Shown: positions 1 through 9,486 of the stretch, piece after piece
Layout of the letters: every line of letters begins with the position of its first letter
Numbering within the stretch: the stretch's first letter is position 1
From: Vogesella indigofera
GTDB lineage: Bacteria > Pseudomonadota > Gammaproteobacteria > Burkholderiales > Chromobacteriaceae
DNA: 64,000 nucleotides
Direction of reading: 5' to 3'
NCBI RefSeq assembly: GCF_003633895.1
Contig: NZ_RBID01000013.1
Coordinates: forward strand, 310,001-374,000
The notes under the pieces: model-generated
What the model was told of the DNA's origin: nothing
What the model saw: only the letters and a program-made list of their open reading frames with translations
The model's database searches: none
Translations under genes and position numbers: made by a program

Positions 1-714
1 GAGCTGACCAAGGACCGCAGCGACTGGCTGCTGTCCGAAGTGGAACACACCCTCGGCGTCGCCAGCCAGCAGCTGCAACTGGCCGGCAATATCAGCGGCG
101 CGGTGTCGGCACTGGAAGTGGTGCAGACCCGGCTGTCGCACTTCGACAATCCCGGCCTGATCGGCGTCAAGCGCGCGGTGGCCAAGGATCTGGAAACGCT
201 GAAGGCGCTGCCCTACCTCGACACCGTCGGCCTGACCGTCAAGCTGGACACCCTGATGCTGGGCGCCGAGACGCTGCCGCTGGTGATCGACCATCACCGC
301 CTCGGCGGCAAGCCGGTGGCACAGCTCAACGTGGCCGCCGATGCGCCGTGGTGGTCGCGCCTGGCCGGCGAGCTGACGCAGAGCCTGGGCGACCTGGTGC
401 GCATCCGCCGCATGGACAAGCCGGAGGCGCTGCTGCTGTCGCCGGAGCAGGCATTCTTCCTGCGTGAAAACCTGAAAATGCGCCTGCTGGACGCGCGTCT
501 GGCGCTGATCCAGCGCGACGGCGCCACCTATCAGGCCGATCTCGCCGCCGCCGGCCAGTACGCCGCGCGCTACTTCGACCGCGATGCGCCGACCACCCGC
601 CAGTGGCAGGCGGTGCTGTCCGAGCTGGCCGCGGTACGCCTGAGCGTGACGCTGCCGGACCTGTCTGCCAGCCTGAAAGCCGTGCGCGAAGCGCAGGGCA
701 ACAAAGAGGAATAA
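1..714 (+). CDS. hemX: HemX, C-terminal part (truncated by window start)
   Basis: The reading frame is open from the first base and ends at TAA 712-714; the N-terminus and its membrane anchor lie outside the window. The visible 237 residues are helix-rich. They match the periplasmic coiled part of HemX, which is usually annotated as uroporphyrinogen-III C-methyltransferase but has no proven methyltransferase activity. The identification rests on this character and on hemY starting 3 nt downstream, which is the classic hemC-hemD-hemX-hemY order. The role is probably a membrane scaffold for heme synthesis. Confidence 0.85.
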   Translation, partial: ELTKDRSDWLLSEVEHTLGVASQQLQLAGNISGAVSALEVVQTRLSHFDNPGLIGVKRAVAKDLETLKALPYLDTVGLTVKLDTLMLGAETLPLVIDHHRLGGKPVAQLNVAADAPWWSRLAGELTQSLGDLVRIRRMDKPEALLLSPEQAFFLRENLKMRLLDARLALIQRDGATYQADLAAAGQYAARYFDRDAPTTRQWQAVLSELAAVRLSVTLPDLSASLKAVREAQGNKEE

Positions 715-717
715 AGC

Positions 718-1926
718 GTGAGATTCGTATTCTGGGTCGTCGGGCTGTTTGCCCTCGCGGTGCTGATTGGCCTTGCCTCCACCATCAACACCGGCTACGC
801 CATCCTGTTCGTGCCGCCGTATCGCATGGAGGTGTCGTTCAACTTCCTGATCCTCGCCATCGTGCTGCTGATCCTGGTTGCCTACGGCGTGCTGCGTCTG
901 CTCGGCATTGCGGCCAACCTGCCGCACGAGGTGCGCACCTACCAGCGCCAGCGCAAGCTGAAGGCGTCGCGCCACGCGCTGCGCGAGGCGGCGATCGCGA
1001 TGTTCGAAGGCCGCTTCCAGCGCGCCGAACGCGAGGCGCTGAAGTCGATCGACGACGAGTATTCCGATGAGAACCGTGGGCTGGCACTGATGATCGCCGC
1101 GCGCAGCGCCGCCAGCGTGCAGGATCTGGAACGCCGCGACGGCTATCTGGCACGGCTGGAAGACATGCCGGAACGCATCCAGCTGGCGCGCCACATGCTC
1201 GAAGCGCAGATCCGCCTCGACGGCAAGCAGCCGCTGGAGGCGCTGGCCGCCGTCGAGCGCGCGCGCGCCATCTCCAGCAACCTGACCTCGGCGCTGCGGC
1301 TGGAGCTGAAGATCCGCCTGATGCTGAAGCAGCCGGAGCACGTGCTGACGCTGACCGAGAAACTGCTGAAGGCCGACGCGCTGGAAGCGGAACAGGCGCG
1401 CCGCTACCGCCTGGCCGCCTACCGCCAGCAGCTGGCCAGCTTCAGCAGCGAGCGCGAGATCCGCGACTGGCTGAAACGCATTCCCGGGGTCGAGCGGCAG
1501 AACCCGGCGCTGGTCGCCGACATCGCCAACCAGCTGATCAAGCTCGACGCCTACGACATGGCGGCGGAGCTGATCGCCGGCGCGCTGTCCGACGACGAAC
1601 AGGCGACGCCGGAGCTGGCGCGCGAGCTGGGCCTGCTGGCCGGCCACATCGACAGCCCGCGCCGGCTGACGCTGCTGCGCGATGCGGAAAACTGGCTGAA
1701 ATCACGGCCGCGCGACCACCTGCTGCTGCTGTCGCTGGGTCGCCTCGCACACGCCGAACAGCTGTGGGGCAAGGCGCAGAACTATCTGGAAGCCAGCCTG
1801 TCTATTCAGCCTACCCTGTGTGCGCACGCCGAACTGGCCAAGCTGCTGCTGGCGATCGACAAGCCGGAAAAGGCCGAACGCCACTATCAGGACGCACTGA
1901 AAATCGCGCTGGAGAACGGCTGCTGA
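718..1926 (+). CDS. hemY: HemY, heme-biosynthesis membrane protein
   Basis: A 402-residue protein with two N-terminal membrane segments (about residues 3-22 and 41-65) followed by a long TPR-like helical domain, as in proteobacterial HemY. It starts at GTG 718, 3 nt after hemX ends, so the two are translated as one operon. This HemY is not the protoporphyrinogen oxidase of Gram-positive bacteria; its function in heme metabolism is unresolved. The stop codon overlaps the next start as ATGA. A half-copy of the window's GCGGCCAA motif lies inside it at 910-917. Confidence 0.93.
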   Translation: MRFVFWVVGLFALAVLIGLASTINTGYAILFVPPYRMEVSFNFLILAIVLLILVAYGVLRLLGIAANLPHEVRTYQRQRKLKASRHALREAAIAMFEGRFQRAEREALKSIDDEYSDENRGLALMIAARSAASVQDLERRDGYLARLEDMPERIQLARHMLEAQIRLDGKQPLEALAAVERARAISSNLTSALRLELKIRLMLKQPEHVLTLTEKLLKADALEAEQARRYRLAAYRQQLASFSSEREIRDWLKRIPGVERQNPALVADIANQLIKLDAYDMAAELIAGALSDDEQATPELARELGLLAGHIDSPRRLTLLRDAENWLKSRPRDHLLLLSLGRLAHAEQLWGKAQNYLEASLSIQPTLCAHAELAKLLLAIDKPEKAERHYQDALKIALENGC

Positions 1927-2258
1927 TGAAACTCCTGGTCCGTAGCGTGCTTGCCCTCGCCTGCAGTCTGTGGCTGGGCAGTGCGCTGGCTGACGCCCTG
2001 CTGATCGATGTGCGCAGCCCGGAAGAATACGCGCAGCGTCACCTGCCAGGTGCCACGCTGCTGCCGCTCGACCGCATCGGCAGCGAGATCCAGCAATTGG
2101 TGCCGGACAAGGACACCCCGATCCAGTTGTACTGCCGCACTGGCAATCGCTCCGCGATGGCGCTGCAGCAGCTGCAACAGCTCGGCTACCGCCAGGTGCG
2201 CAACCTGGGCGGCATTGACGCCGCTGCCGCCACCCTGCAGCTGACGCCCCAGCCCTGA
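1926..2258 (+). CDS. Periplasmic rhodanese-like sulfurtransferase
   Basis: A 110-residue protein with a clear signal peptide (cleavage after SALA, about residue 22) and a single rhodanese domain. The active-site loop CRTGNRS carries the catalytic cysteine, and DVRSPEEY is the usual domain start. Size and export resemble PspE-type thiosulfate sulfurtransferases. The start overlaps the hemY stop (ATGA), so it is translationally coupled to hemX-hemY, although a link with heme synthesis is only inference. Confidence 0.88.
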   Translation: MKLLVRSVLALACSLWLGSALADALLIDVRSPEEYAQRHLPGATLLPLDRIGSEIQQLVPDKDTPIQLYCRTGNRSAMALQQLQQLGYRQVRNLGGIDAAAATLQLTPQP

Positions 2259-2297
2259 AGCCCGGATCCCGAGTGATCGGTTCCGGACGGCAATCAA

Positions 2298-2333
2298 CAC
2301 TGCGGCCAACCTTGCTCAAGGTTGGCCGCAGTG
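2298..2333. terminator. Hairpin made from an inverted pair of the GGTTGGCCGCA motif
   Basis: A perfect 17-bp stem (2298-2314 and 2317-2333) with a 2-nt loop lies between two convergent genes. It is built from the motif repeated through this window. There is only a weak T-run, so its work as a terminator on either strand is probable rather than certain. Confidence 0.7.
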
Positions 2334-2384
2334 CTTTGTGGGTCGTGCCTATTTGGCCACGAACCGGAGCCGGGCCAGGCGGCG

Positions 2385-3101
2385 CTAAGCCGGTGCCGGA
2401 TAGCCGAGCAGCGCCAGCTCCGCCGCATCCAGCAGCCGCCACTGCCCTTCCGCCAGCTCGCCGAGTGACAGCGCCCCCATCGCGATGCGGTGCAGCTGCT
2501 CGACACGGTTGCCGGCGGCGGCGACCATGCGCTTCACCTGATGGTACTTGCCCTGGGTGATGCTCATGTTGAAACGGTGCTCGTCCAGCTGCTCAACCAG
2601 CGTGGCGGCCAGCGGCGCGCTCTCGTCGTGCAGCAGCACGCCGTCGCGCAGCTGCTGCAACAGTTGCGGCGTGATGACGTGGCGGGTGGTGACCTGGTAG
2701 CACTTGGGGATAACTTTACGCGGCGAGCTCAGGCTGTGGACAAACTGGCCGTCGGTGGAAAACAGCAGGAGGCCGGTGGTGTCGACATCCAGCCGGCCGA
2801 CGGCGGCGATGCCGAGATTGGCGAACTGCCACGGCAGCAGGCGAAACACGCTGAGGTGGTGCTGCGGCTGGTGCGAGGTCTCGTAGCCGGCTGGCTTGTG
2901 CAGCATCAGATAGCACGGCAGCGCCAGTACCGGCCACATCTCGCCATCGACACGCAGCGTGCGGATCGTCGCCGGCGTCACCGCCATGCGCCAATCGGAC
3001 GCGACCACGCCGTCCAGCTCGACCAGGCCGTAGTCCACCAGCTCGCGGCAGGCCTTGCGCCCGCCGAAGCCCTGTTGTTGCAAGAATCGATACAGTTCCA
3101 T
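2385..3101 (-). CDS. rsuA: 16S rRNA pseudouridine(516) synthase RsuA
   Basis: About 238 residues with an N-terminal S4 RNA-binding domain (MELYRFLQQQGFGGRK onward) and a pseudouridine synthase domain. The catalytic loop is GRLDVDTTGLLL, with the nucleophilic aspartate, followed by the GKYHQVKRM motif of the RsuA/RluB/E/F family. It would isomerise U516 of 16S rRNA. I chose the start at 3101 because it begins exactly at the S4 domain; an in-frame extension to 3206 looks unlike the family. It stands alone on the minus strand and is convergent with the rhodanese gene. Confidence 0.9.
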   Translation of the reverse strand: MELYRFLQQQGFGGRKACRELVDYGLVELDGVVASDWRMAVTPATIRTLRVDGEMWPVLALPCYLMLHKPAGYETSHQPQHHLSVFRLLPWQFANLGIAAVGRLDVDTTGLLLFSTDGQFVHSLSSPRKVIPKCYQVTTRHVITPQLLQQLRDGVLLHDESAPLAATLVEQLDEHRFNMSITQGKYHQVKRMVAAAGNRVEQLHRIAMGALSLGELAEGQWRLLDAAELALLGYPAPA

Positions 3102-3291
3102 GGCGCGCATTCTAGCATGTCGCCCCGTGCCAGCCGGCGCGCCCGCCTGCGGCGCCGTCATGACGGATAAGTCCATCTTTCTGAACGGATAATTCTTTAA
3201 AATCAACGCGGCAGCTTACAGATACTGATTAAAACCGTGGTACAATTACCGATTGCTTTTTTAAAAAATAACCGATCAGGATATTGGCCGC
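3102..3291. promoter_or_regulatory. Divergent promoter region, rsuA / diguanylate cyclase
   Basis: A 190-bp gap between divergent genes, AT-rich from about 3170 to 3280 in an otherwise GC-rich region. A plausible -10 (TACAAT, 3241-3246) faces the diguanylate cyclase. No operator is evident. Confidence 0.4.
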
Positions 3292-4467
3292 ATGGCACCG
3301 CTGGACACCCCGACCCTCCTCACCGCCATTGCCCTGGTCTACGGCATTGGCGGGGTGATGGTGTACGCGGGGCGTGACCGGCTCACCGGCCGCGGCATCG
3401 AGGCGTTCTGGCTCGGCGGCTCGCTGCTGATGGCGGCGCTGATGCTGTACTTCGCCTTTCCGCCCGCGCTGCTGCCGGCCGGTGGCATCAGCGCCTGGCT
3501 GCTACCCAGCGCGCTGCTCACCGGCCTGAAGAACGAGCTGCTCGGCCAGGCGGTGGCGCGGCTGACCGAGAGCCGCCGCCCGTGGTGGCACGGCGCCGTG
3601 GCCTCGGCGGCACAGACCGGGCTGCTGCTCGGCGGCTTTTTCCTGCTGCCGCAGGCCACGCCGTGCCAGACACTGTTCCTGCTGGTCAGCAGCTGGTTCT
3701 TCGCCGGCATCGCCCACCAGCTGCTGCACAAGCGCCGCAAGCGCGGCCCGGCGGCGCTGGTACTGGGCAGCGCCAGCGCGCTGTTCTGCCTCTACCTGCT
3801 GGCCTATGCCGCCAGCGCCGGCCAGCCGGACACACTGCCGCTGTTCAACCGCCCCGCACTGCTGTTGCTGACCCTGCTCAGCGCGGTGATGCTGCAGCTC
3901 GGCTTCATCCAGGTGCAGCGCGAGCTGCAATACCGCCAGCTGAGCAAGCTGGCCGCGCTCGACCCGCTGACCGGCATCTTCAACCGCCGCACCTTCTTCG
4001 ATCTGGCACTGCGCCAGTACGCACTGCACGGCCGCCAGCAGCGCTCGCTGGCGCTGCTGATGATAGACCTCGACCACTTCAAGAACATCAACGACACCTA
4101 CGGCCATCGCAAGGGCGACCAGGCGCTGCGCGCGGTGGCCGACCACATCGCCGACGAGGTGCGCCAGGGCGACATCTTCGCCCGCATCGGCGGCGAGGAA
4201 TTCTGCCTGCTGTTGCCGGACACCGACGCCGCCGGTGCGCGCCAAGTTGCCGACAAGCTGTGCCGCGCGCTGAACGATATCCTGCTCAACCCCGCCGACC
4301 CGGCGACACAACTGACCGCCAGCATCGGTGTCGCCAGCTGCACGCCGCAGCCCGGCGCCAGCTGGAACCAGCTGTTCGACAGCGCCGATCGCCGCCTGTA
4401 CCTGGCCAAGTCCGGCGGCCGCAACCGCGTGGTCGACAGCGACAGCCCTAATCACACCCCTGGCTGA
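3292..4467 (+). CDS. Membrane-bound GGDEF diguanylate cyclase
   Basis: A 391-residue protein with six or so hydrophobic segments in residues 1-210 and a GGDEF domain in the last 170 residues. The active site reads GGEEF (residues 300-304) and the domain opens with DPLTGIFNRR, so it should make cyclic-di-GMP from two GTP. No RxxD inhibitory site is obvious upstream of GGEEF. The N-terminal membrane part is a probable sensor of unknown ligand. It is transcribed alone. Confidence 0.92.
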   Translation: MAPLDTPTLLTAIALVYGIGGVMVYAGRDRLTGRGIEAFWLGGSLLMAALMLYFAFPPALLPAGGISAWLLPSALLTGLKNELLGQAVARLTESRRPWWHGAVASAAQTGLLLGGFFLLPQATPCQTLFLLVSSWFFAGIAHQLLHKRRKRGPAALVLGSASALFCLYLLAYAASAGQPDTLPLFNRPALLLLTLLSAVMLQLGFIQVQRELQYRQLSKLAALDPLTGIFNRRTFFDLALRQYALHGRQQRSLALLMIDLDHFKNINDTYGHRKGDQALRAVADHIADEVRQGDIFARIGGEEFCLLLPDTDAAGARQVADKLCRALNDILLNPADPATQLTASIGVASCTPQPGASWNQLFDSADRRLYLAKSGGRNRVVDSDSPNHTPG

Positions 4468-5242
4468 TGAGCAGCAACAGCGCTCATGCGGCCTGCCGTA
4501 TCCTGAACGCCGCTGGAGCTGACAGCCGGCGGTGTTCAGCACGGCCCGGCTGACGGCATGAGCACCCCGTACATCACCCCACGACCAAAGAACAGCAACC
4601 GCCGTCAGCACCAACAGGACCGGTAACAGCGCTCGCCCTGCGCGGCAGCACCACCCGTTACCGCCGCGGCACCCAACTGCGCTCACGCCGCACCGGCGGC
4701 AATCTGCCCTCCGACGCGGTGCACAAGATGTCGTAGCCGGCTGCGGCCAACCTTGCCACGGCTTAGGCGTCAGCGTGCATTCGCGCAGCGCCAGCCAACT
4801 GCCTGCACCCCGCGCCACCGGTGCTCGGTCTCGTTGGCAGCCGCGTCGTCGCAACCACCCGGCCAACATCCCGCCGACGGCCGCAAGCCTAGCCTTGCGG
4901 CACAGCTCGCCACCTTGCCGCCTCGGCACCTCACTGCCTGACCGTCCCCACCTCGCCACAGCCCCATGCACTGCGGTGACGCGACGCGGCGACAACCCGC
5001 CCCCGCACCTCGGCCAAGCCCATACGGCAACACCACCGCCCATCACCGCACAGACGCGACTTATAACGTATATAAATCATGTATTTCATTACATTTATTA
5101 CAAAATTGGACCAGCAGCGTTTACCACCCGACAGAAGCCATCCTGAAATGGCATCGCAAAACAGTCTGTTCTGCAGCCGGATTGCACATTCACAAAGCCG
5201 CCGCCATCCAGCACAATGTTTCGATCGGAACAAGGAGACACC
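4468..5242. other. 775-bp intergenic region with no supported gene
   Basis: Reading frames here on both strands are rich in Ala, Arg and Pro, have no credible ribosome binding site and resemble no family I know. One copy of the TGCGGCCAACCTTG motif lies at 4742-4755. The last 190 bp, from about 5055, turns AT-rich and probably holds the promoter of the acetyltransferase gene. The rest may be a decayed gene. Confidence 0.6.
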
Positions 5243-5743
5243 ATGAGTCACGTGCAGCTGGACATTGCCACCCTCGACGACTTGCCGCAGATCGTCGCCA
5301 TCTACAACAGCACCATCGCCGGGCGCATGGTGACCGCCGATCTGGAACCGGTCAGCGTCGACAGCCGGCTGCCGTGGTTCCATGCCCACAACGCCGAACG
5401 CCGCCCGCTGTGGGTGGTGCGCGAACAGGGTGCCGTCATCGCCTGGATCAGCCTGTCCGATTTCTACGGCCGTCCTGCCTACAACGGCACCGCCGAGGTC
5501 AGCATCTATCTGGCGGAAAGCTGTCGCGGGCGCGGCATGGGCAGCCGCTTGCTGCAGCAGGTACTGGACATCGCGCCGCAGTACGGCGTGGAGAACCTGC
5601 TCGGCTTCGTGTTCGGTCACAACCTGCCCAGCCTCGCGCTGTTCCAGCGCCACGGCTTTGCGCAGTGGGCGCACTTCCCGCGCGTGGCAGTGCTGGACGG
5701 CGTGCACCGCGACCTGATCATCTTCGGCAAGGCGCTGGCCTGA
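5243..5743 (+). CDS. GNAT N-acetyltransferase, phosphinothricin acetyltransferase-like
   Basis: A 166-residue acetyltransferase of the PAT/Bar type. It opens with a segment like IATLDDLPQIVAIYNSTI, carries the acetyl-CoA-binding loop CRGRGMGSRLL and ends with a LALFQRHGF segment. Members acetylate phosphinothricin, methionine sulfoximine or unknown amines; the native substrate here is not known. The start at 5243 is set by a good Shine-Dalgarno (AAGGAGA at 5232-5238). A copy of the inverted-end element begins 6 nt after its stop. Confidence 0.88.
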   Translation: MSHVQLDIATLDDLPQIVAIYNSTIAGRMVTADLEPVSVDSRLPWFHAHNAERRPLWVVREQGAVIAWISLSDFYGRPAYNGTAEVSIYLAESCRGRGMGSRLLQQVLDIAPQYGVENLLGFVFGHNLPSLALFQRHGFAQWAHFPRVAVLDGVHRDLIIFGKALA

Positions 5744-5749
5744 GAACGA

Positions 5750-5882
5750 GTTCGCGATCTCGCACGCTCACGCGAGGCTAGGCGAAAACGGCTGAGGAAG
5801 CGGCGTTTATCCGGATAAGCATGCCGCAGCCGTTTTCAACGCCGTATCGCCCCGAGAGATCAAGCCGCAGCAGATCGTGAAC
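5750..5882. repeat. Stop-codon-linked inverted-end element, copy 1
   Basis: The left end GTTCGCGATCT (5750) and right end AGATCGTGAAC (to 5882) are near-perfect inverted repeats. The interior contains the family's shared segment AAAACGGCTGAGGAAGCGGC. It starts 6 nt after the acetyltransferase stop (5741-5743). Confidence 0.85.
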
Positions 5883-5947
5883 CGGTGCCGAGCCACTCAC
5901 GCCGTGCCCGAAAGCCTCTGATAATGCAGTCTTTATAGCAGGAGCCA

Positions 5948-6577
5948 ATGATGCTGACCCCCGACCAGATTGTCGCTTTTCTCGCCGCCGCCATGCTGAT
6001 CACACTGTCGCCGGGGCCGGACAACCTGATGGTGCTGAGCCTCGGCATCGCGCGCGGGCGGCGTCACGGCATGGTGTTCGGGCTGGGCTGCGCGCTGGGC
6101 TGTCTCAGCCACACCCTGCTGGCCGCGGCCGGCATCAGCGCGCTGCTGGCGGCGTCGGCCACCGCTTTCCTGGCGCTGAAGCTCGCCGGCGGGCTGTATC
6201 TGGTATGGCTGGGGGTGCAGGCGCTGCGCAGCCACGGCCGGCAGTGGCAGGGCGGCGGCCAGGGCCAACAGGACGGGCTGGCGGCGCTGTTCGGCAAGGG
6301 GCTGCTGGCCAATGCCATCAACCCCAAGGTGGTGCTGTTCTTTCTCGCCTTCCTGCCGCAGTTCATCGTCGCCGACGGCGGTGACATCGCCTGGCAGACG
6401 CTGCAGCTGGGGGTGCTGTTCACGCTGCAGGCGGCGCTGCTGTTCGGCCTGCTCGGCTATTTTTCCGGCTACGCCGGCCAATGGCTGATGACCACGCCGC
6501 GCCGCAGCATGTGGCTGGACCGCATCGCCGGCACCGTGTTCGTCGCCCTCGGCCTGCGCCTGATCTTCAGCCGCTGA
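5948..6577 (+). CDS. LysE/RhtB family amino-acid exporter
   Basis: A 209-residue inner-membrane protein with six predicted membrane segments and the family signature SPGPDNLMV near residue 22. A second conserved site, LANAINPKVVLFFLAFLPQF, lies in mid-protein. Members export lysine, threonine, homoserine or related amino acids; the substrate cannot be read from sequence. The start at 5948 is preceded by AGGAG; a second ATG follows at once. A strong hairpin terminator lies just after the stop. Confidence 0.92.
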   Translation: MMLTPDQIVAFLAAAMLITLSPGPDNLMVLSLGIARGRRHGMVFGLGCALGCLSHTLLAAAGISALLAASATAFLALKLAGGLYLVWLGVQALRSHGRQWQGGGQGQQDGLAALFGKGLLANAINPKVVLFFLAFLPQFIVADGGDIAWQTLQLGVLFTLQAALLFGLLGYFSGYAGQWLMTTPRRSMWLDRIAGTVFVALGLRLIFSR

Positions 6578-6581
6578 GCAC

Positions 6582-6628
6582 AAAAGCAATGCGGCCAACC
6601 TTGTTGCAAGGTTGGCCGCATTGCTTTT
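6582..6628. terminator. 22-bp perfect hairpin from an inverted GGTTGGCCGCA pair
   Basis: Arms 6582-6603 and 6607-6628 are perfectly complementary with a 3-nt loop. The outer arms are AAAAGC/GCTTTT, giving T-runs on both strands, so it can terminate in both directions. The core is the window-wide motif. Confidence 0.85.
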
Positions 6629-6774
6629 GCCGTGCCGTCACGGTGCGCCATGGCGGCTACTCACCGCCTGCGAAGATCAAGAAAAACACCGACACAAGCC
6701 GGTGTTGGCGCAAAAAGACGCCTGTTGACGACATCTTCCACGCCGATGCGTCGCAACGCGGCGGGCCGCGCCGG

Positions 6775-7212
6775 CTAGTCGTGATCGGAAGGCACCGCGT
6801 CGACGGCGTGGCGCTGGCTACGGAACCACTGCGCGGCGCTGCCCGTCCACGCCAGGTACAACGCCAGCGCGTCCAGCAGCAACACCAGCGCGTCGGCGCC
6901 GTGCTGCCACCACGGCAGCGCCGTCGCCAGCTGGCTCAGCCACGCGAACAGCGACAGCAGCAGCCAGCCGCTGAGTGCCAGCCGCGCCCACGGCCGGCCG
7001 CGCGCCAGCTCCCACACCACCCACGCCGACAGGCCGTAGGCCAGCACCACGAAGGCCAGCAGCCGCGCCAGCTCCACCAGCGGCAAAGCACTACCCAGCC
7101 ACAGCCGCTCGCCCAGCTGCGTCACCGCACCCAGCAGCAGCGACAGCCACAATAACTGCGCGCTGCGGCGCAAACGCAGCGGTATTTCGGCAAACCCGAA
7201 CCGGTATTCCAT
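6775..7212 (-). CDS. Hypothetical membrane protein, four predicted segments
   Basis: A 145-residue, Leu- and Trp-rich protein with about four hydrophobic segments and a short charged C-terminus ending in SDHD. I do not recognise a family. Codon use matches neighbouring genes and the frame is intact, which supports a real gene. The start at 7212 lies in the intergenic space shared with the divergent diguanylate cyclase, so the two may share a regulatory region. Confidence 0.65.
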   Translation of the reverse strand: MEYRFGFAEIPLRLRRSAQLLWLSLLLGAVTQLGERLWLGSALPLVELARLLAFVVLAYGLSAWVVWELARGRPWARLALSGWLLLSLFAWLSQLATALPWWQHGADALVLLLDALALYLAWTGSAAQWFRSQRHAVDAVPSDHD

Positions 7213-7335
7213 GACATAGACTCACTCAGACCCGAAGCGCGCATTACAACGCGTTGCGCCCGCCGCTGCAAATCGTCATGCGGCGGCGCAAAACTTCATG
7301 CGAGAATCCCTTATCGCGACTTCGTCACCGAACGT

Positions 7336-9174
7336 ATGCCCACTGTCCCGCGCTTTTCCCTGTCCAGCCTCACCGCCAAGACGCTACTGCTCAGTGCCGC
7401 GCTGTGCCTGCTGCTGCTCGGCCTCGGCGCGCTGGAGCTGGCCTCTTCCTACCGCAGCGCGCTGAAGCAGGGCTTCAACCAGGCCCGCGTCACCAACCTG
7501 CTGCTGACGGAATGGATCCAGCGCGAATTCCGCGAAATCGACCTGATCCAGAGCGCGCTGGCCAAGCAGCTCGGCGCCGCCGACTTTGCCGCCACCAGCG
7601 ACAGCCCGGCGCGCAGCGCGCTGGAGACGCGGCTGGTGCGCGCGATGCACGGAATGCCGCAAGCCTACGACCTGATCCTGGTCGACCGCGACTGCAAGCT
7701 GGTGCTGTCGTTCAAGGTATCGCCCGGCTTTGACGCCAGCGAGCGCAGCTACTGCAAGGCGATGCTGGCCAACAACCGCGACGACCGCTTCGTCAGCGAA
7801 CGCTTCCACACCATCGCCGGCGACGACGTGGTGCTGGCCACGCAGCGGGTGCGCGGCGACGACGGCAAGGTGATCGGCCTGATCGGCAGCGCGGTGCGCG
7901 TCGAGCACTTCCAGACCCAGATCAACCGCGCGATGATCGGCAACCGCTACGACGTGCTGGTCTTTGCCGACAAGCGGCGCCAGCTGCTGGCGCGCCAGCC
8001 GATGCTGCCGAAACTGCCGACGCAGCCGGTGCCGGACCCGGAAGCCGAGGCGATGATCCGCAACCAGCTGAGCGAGGCGCAGTACGAGGCGACCTCGCCC
8101 TTCGACGGCCGCCGCCGCCTGCACGCCACGCGCCAGATCGAGCACCTGCCGGTGATCGTGTCGGTCGGCATCGACAAGGAAACCCTGCTCGAGCCGTGGT
8201 GGAGCAAGCTGGTGCTGTTCCTTAGCAGCTGGCTGGTGATGGTGCTGCTGATCGTGTACGCCACCCGCCGCTACCTGCACAACGTGGCGCTGAGCGAGGC
8301 GCTGTCGATCCGCAGCGCGGCGATCGACTACGCCGCCGAGGCCATCGCCATCGCCGACGGCAACGGCGTGGTGCAGTACATCAACCCGGCGTTCAGCAGC
8401 CTGACCGGCTACCGCCTCGACGAGGTGCGCGGCCAGCGCCAGCTGGCGCAGTTGCTGCTGGAACAGCAGCCGGAGCTGCACGAGCAGCTGGCGCAGGCGA
8501 TCCACGACGGCAAGAACTGGCGCGGCGAGCTGACCAGCACCCACCGCGACGGCCACACCTATGTCGAGACGGTGTCGGTGGCACCGGTGCGCGACCAGTA
8601 CAACGAGCTGATCCACATCGTCGCCATCAAGTACGACATCAGCGCCGCCAAGAAGCTGCAGGCCGACCTGGAACGCCTCGCCAACACCGACGAGCTGACC
8701 GGGCTGTACAACCGCCGCCAGTTCCTGCAACGGGCGCAGGAGGAAATCGCGCGCGGCCAGCGCTGGCAACGGCCGCTGTCGCTGGCGATGCTGGACCTCG
8801 ACTTCTTCAAGCGCCTCAACGACCGCTTCGGTCACGGCTTCGGCGACGAGGTGCTGCGCCGCTTCGCCTCCTGCATCCAGTTCAACGTGCGGCTGGAGGA
8901 TGTCTGCGGCCGCCTGGGCGGCGAGGAGTTCGCCATCCTGCTGCCGGATACCGACCGCTACAACGCCAGCCTGATCATGCAGCGGGTGCGCGAGGCGGTG
9001 GAGCAGATCAGCCTCGACAACCCGCTGGGCGGCGAAGCGGTGCGCTTCACCGTCAGCATCGGCATCAGCGAGCTGTACCCCGGCGAGGAAACGCCGACGC
9101 CGCTGATCGCGCGCGCCGACGCCGCGCTGTACCTCGCCAAGCAGGAAGGCCGCAACTGCGTGCGTACCGGCTGA
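7336..9174 (+). CDS. Sensor diguanylate cyclase (Cache-PAS-GGDEF)
   Basis: A 612-residue protein. One membrane segment lies near residues 12-35, then a periplasmic Cache-like sensor domain to about 285, a second segment (about 290-312), a PAS domain (about 325-445, containing NPAFSSLTGY) and a GGDEF domain. The active site is GGEEF at residues 528-532 and the domain opens with DELTGLYNRRQF, so it should be catalytically competent. The architecture suggests that a small periplasmic ligand controls cyclic-di-GMP synthesis. A repeat element begins 6 nt after the stop. Confidence 0.92.
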   Translation: MPTVPRFSLSSLTAKTLLLSAALCLLLLGLGALELASSYRSALKQGFNQARVTNLLLTEWIQREFREIDLIQSALAKQLGAADFAATSDSPARSALETRLVRAMHGMPQAYDLILVDRDCKLVLSFKVSPGFDASERSYCKAMLANNRDDRFVSERFHTIAGDDVVLATQRVRGDDGKVIGLIGSAVRVEHFQTQINRAMIGNRYDVLVFADKRRQLLARQPMLPKLPTQPVPDPEAEAMIRNQLSEAQYEATSPFDGRRRLHATRQIEHLPVIVSVGIDKETLLEPWWSKLVLFLSSWLVMVLLIVYATRRYLHNVALSEALSIRSAAIDYAAEAIAIADGNGVVQYINPAFSSLTGYRLDEVRGQRQLAQLLLEQQPELHEQLAQAIHDGKNWRGELTSTHRDGHTYVETVSVAPVRDQYNELIHIVAIKYDISAAKKLQADLERLANTDELTGLYNRRQFLQRAQEEIARGQRWQRPLSLAMLDLDFFKRLNDRFGHGFGDEVLRRFASCIQFNVRLEDVCGRLGGEEFAILLPDTDRYNASLIMQRVREAVEQISLDNPLGGEAVRFTVSIGISELYPGEETPTPLIARADAALYLAKQEGRNCVRTG

Positions 9175-9180
9175 GCACCG

Positions 9181-9320
9181 GTTCGCGATCTGCTGCGACC
9201 GATATCACCGGGGGCAATACGGCGTTAAAAACGGCTTCGGCATGCTTGTTCATATCCGGATCAACGCCGCTTCCTCAGCCGTTTTCGCCTTGTCCCGCGT
9301 GAGCGCGCGAGATCGTGAAC
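9181..9320. repeat. Stop-codon-linked inverted-end element, copy 2
   Basis: Inverted ends GTTCGCGATCT (9181) and AGATCGTGAAC (to 9320) enclose the shared interior GCTTCCTCAGCCGTTTTCGC. It is opposite in orientation to copy 1, yet again starts 6 nt after a stop codon (9172-9174). Confidence 0.87.
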
Positions 9321-9334
9321 CCGTTCCGGGACCT

Positions 9335-9352
9335 GCGGCCAACGTTGGCCGC
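9335..9352. repeat. Perfect 18-bp palindrome GCGGCCAACGTTGGCCGC
   Basis: Full palindromic form of the window-wide motif, extended here to 22 bp (9333-9354). It lies between the repeat element and ccoG, with no T-run to suggest a terminator. Confidence 0.9.
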
Positions 9353-9486
9353 AGCGTTCCGTCTGATCCACGTCAAACCTGCTTGCCGCCGGCACGGCTG
9401 TGTCCTGCCGATCGCGCCGCTCTGTGCCTGTTGCCACCGAGGCACGCCGCCTAAGCTCGGGCATCGTTTCTCTTTGGGTCCGCATC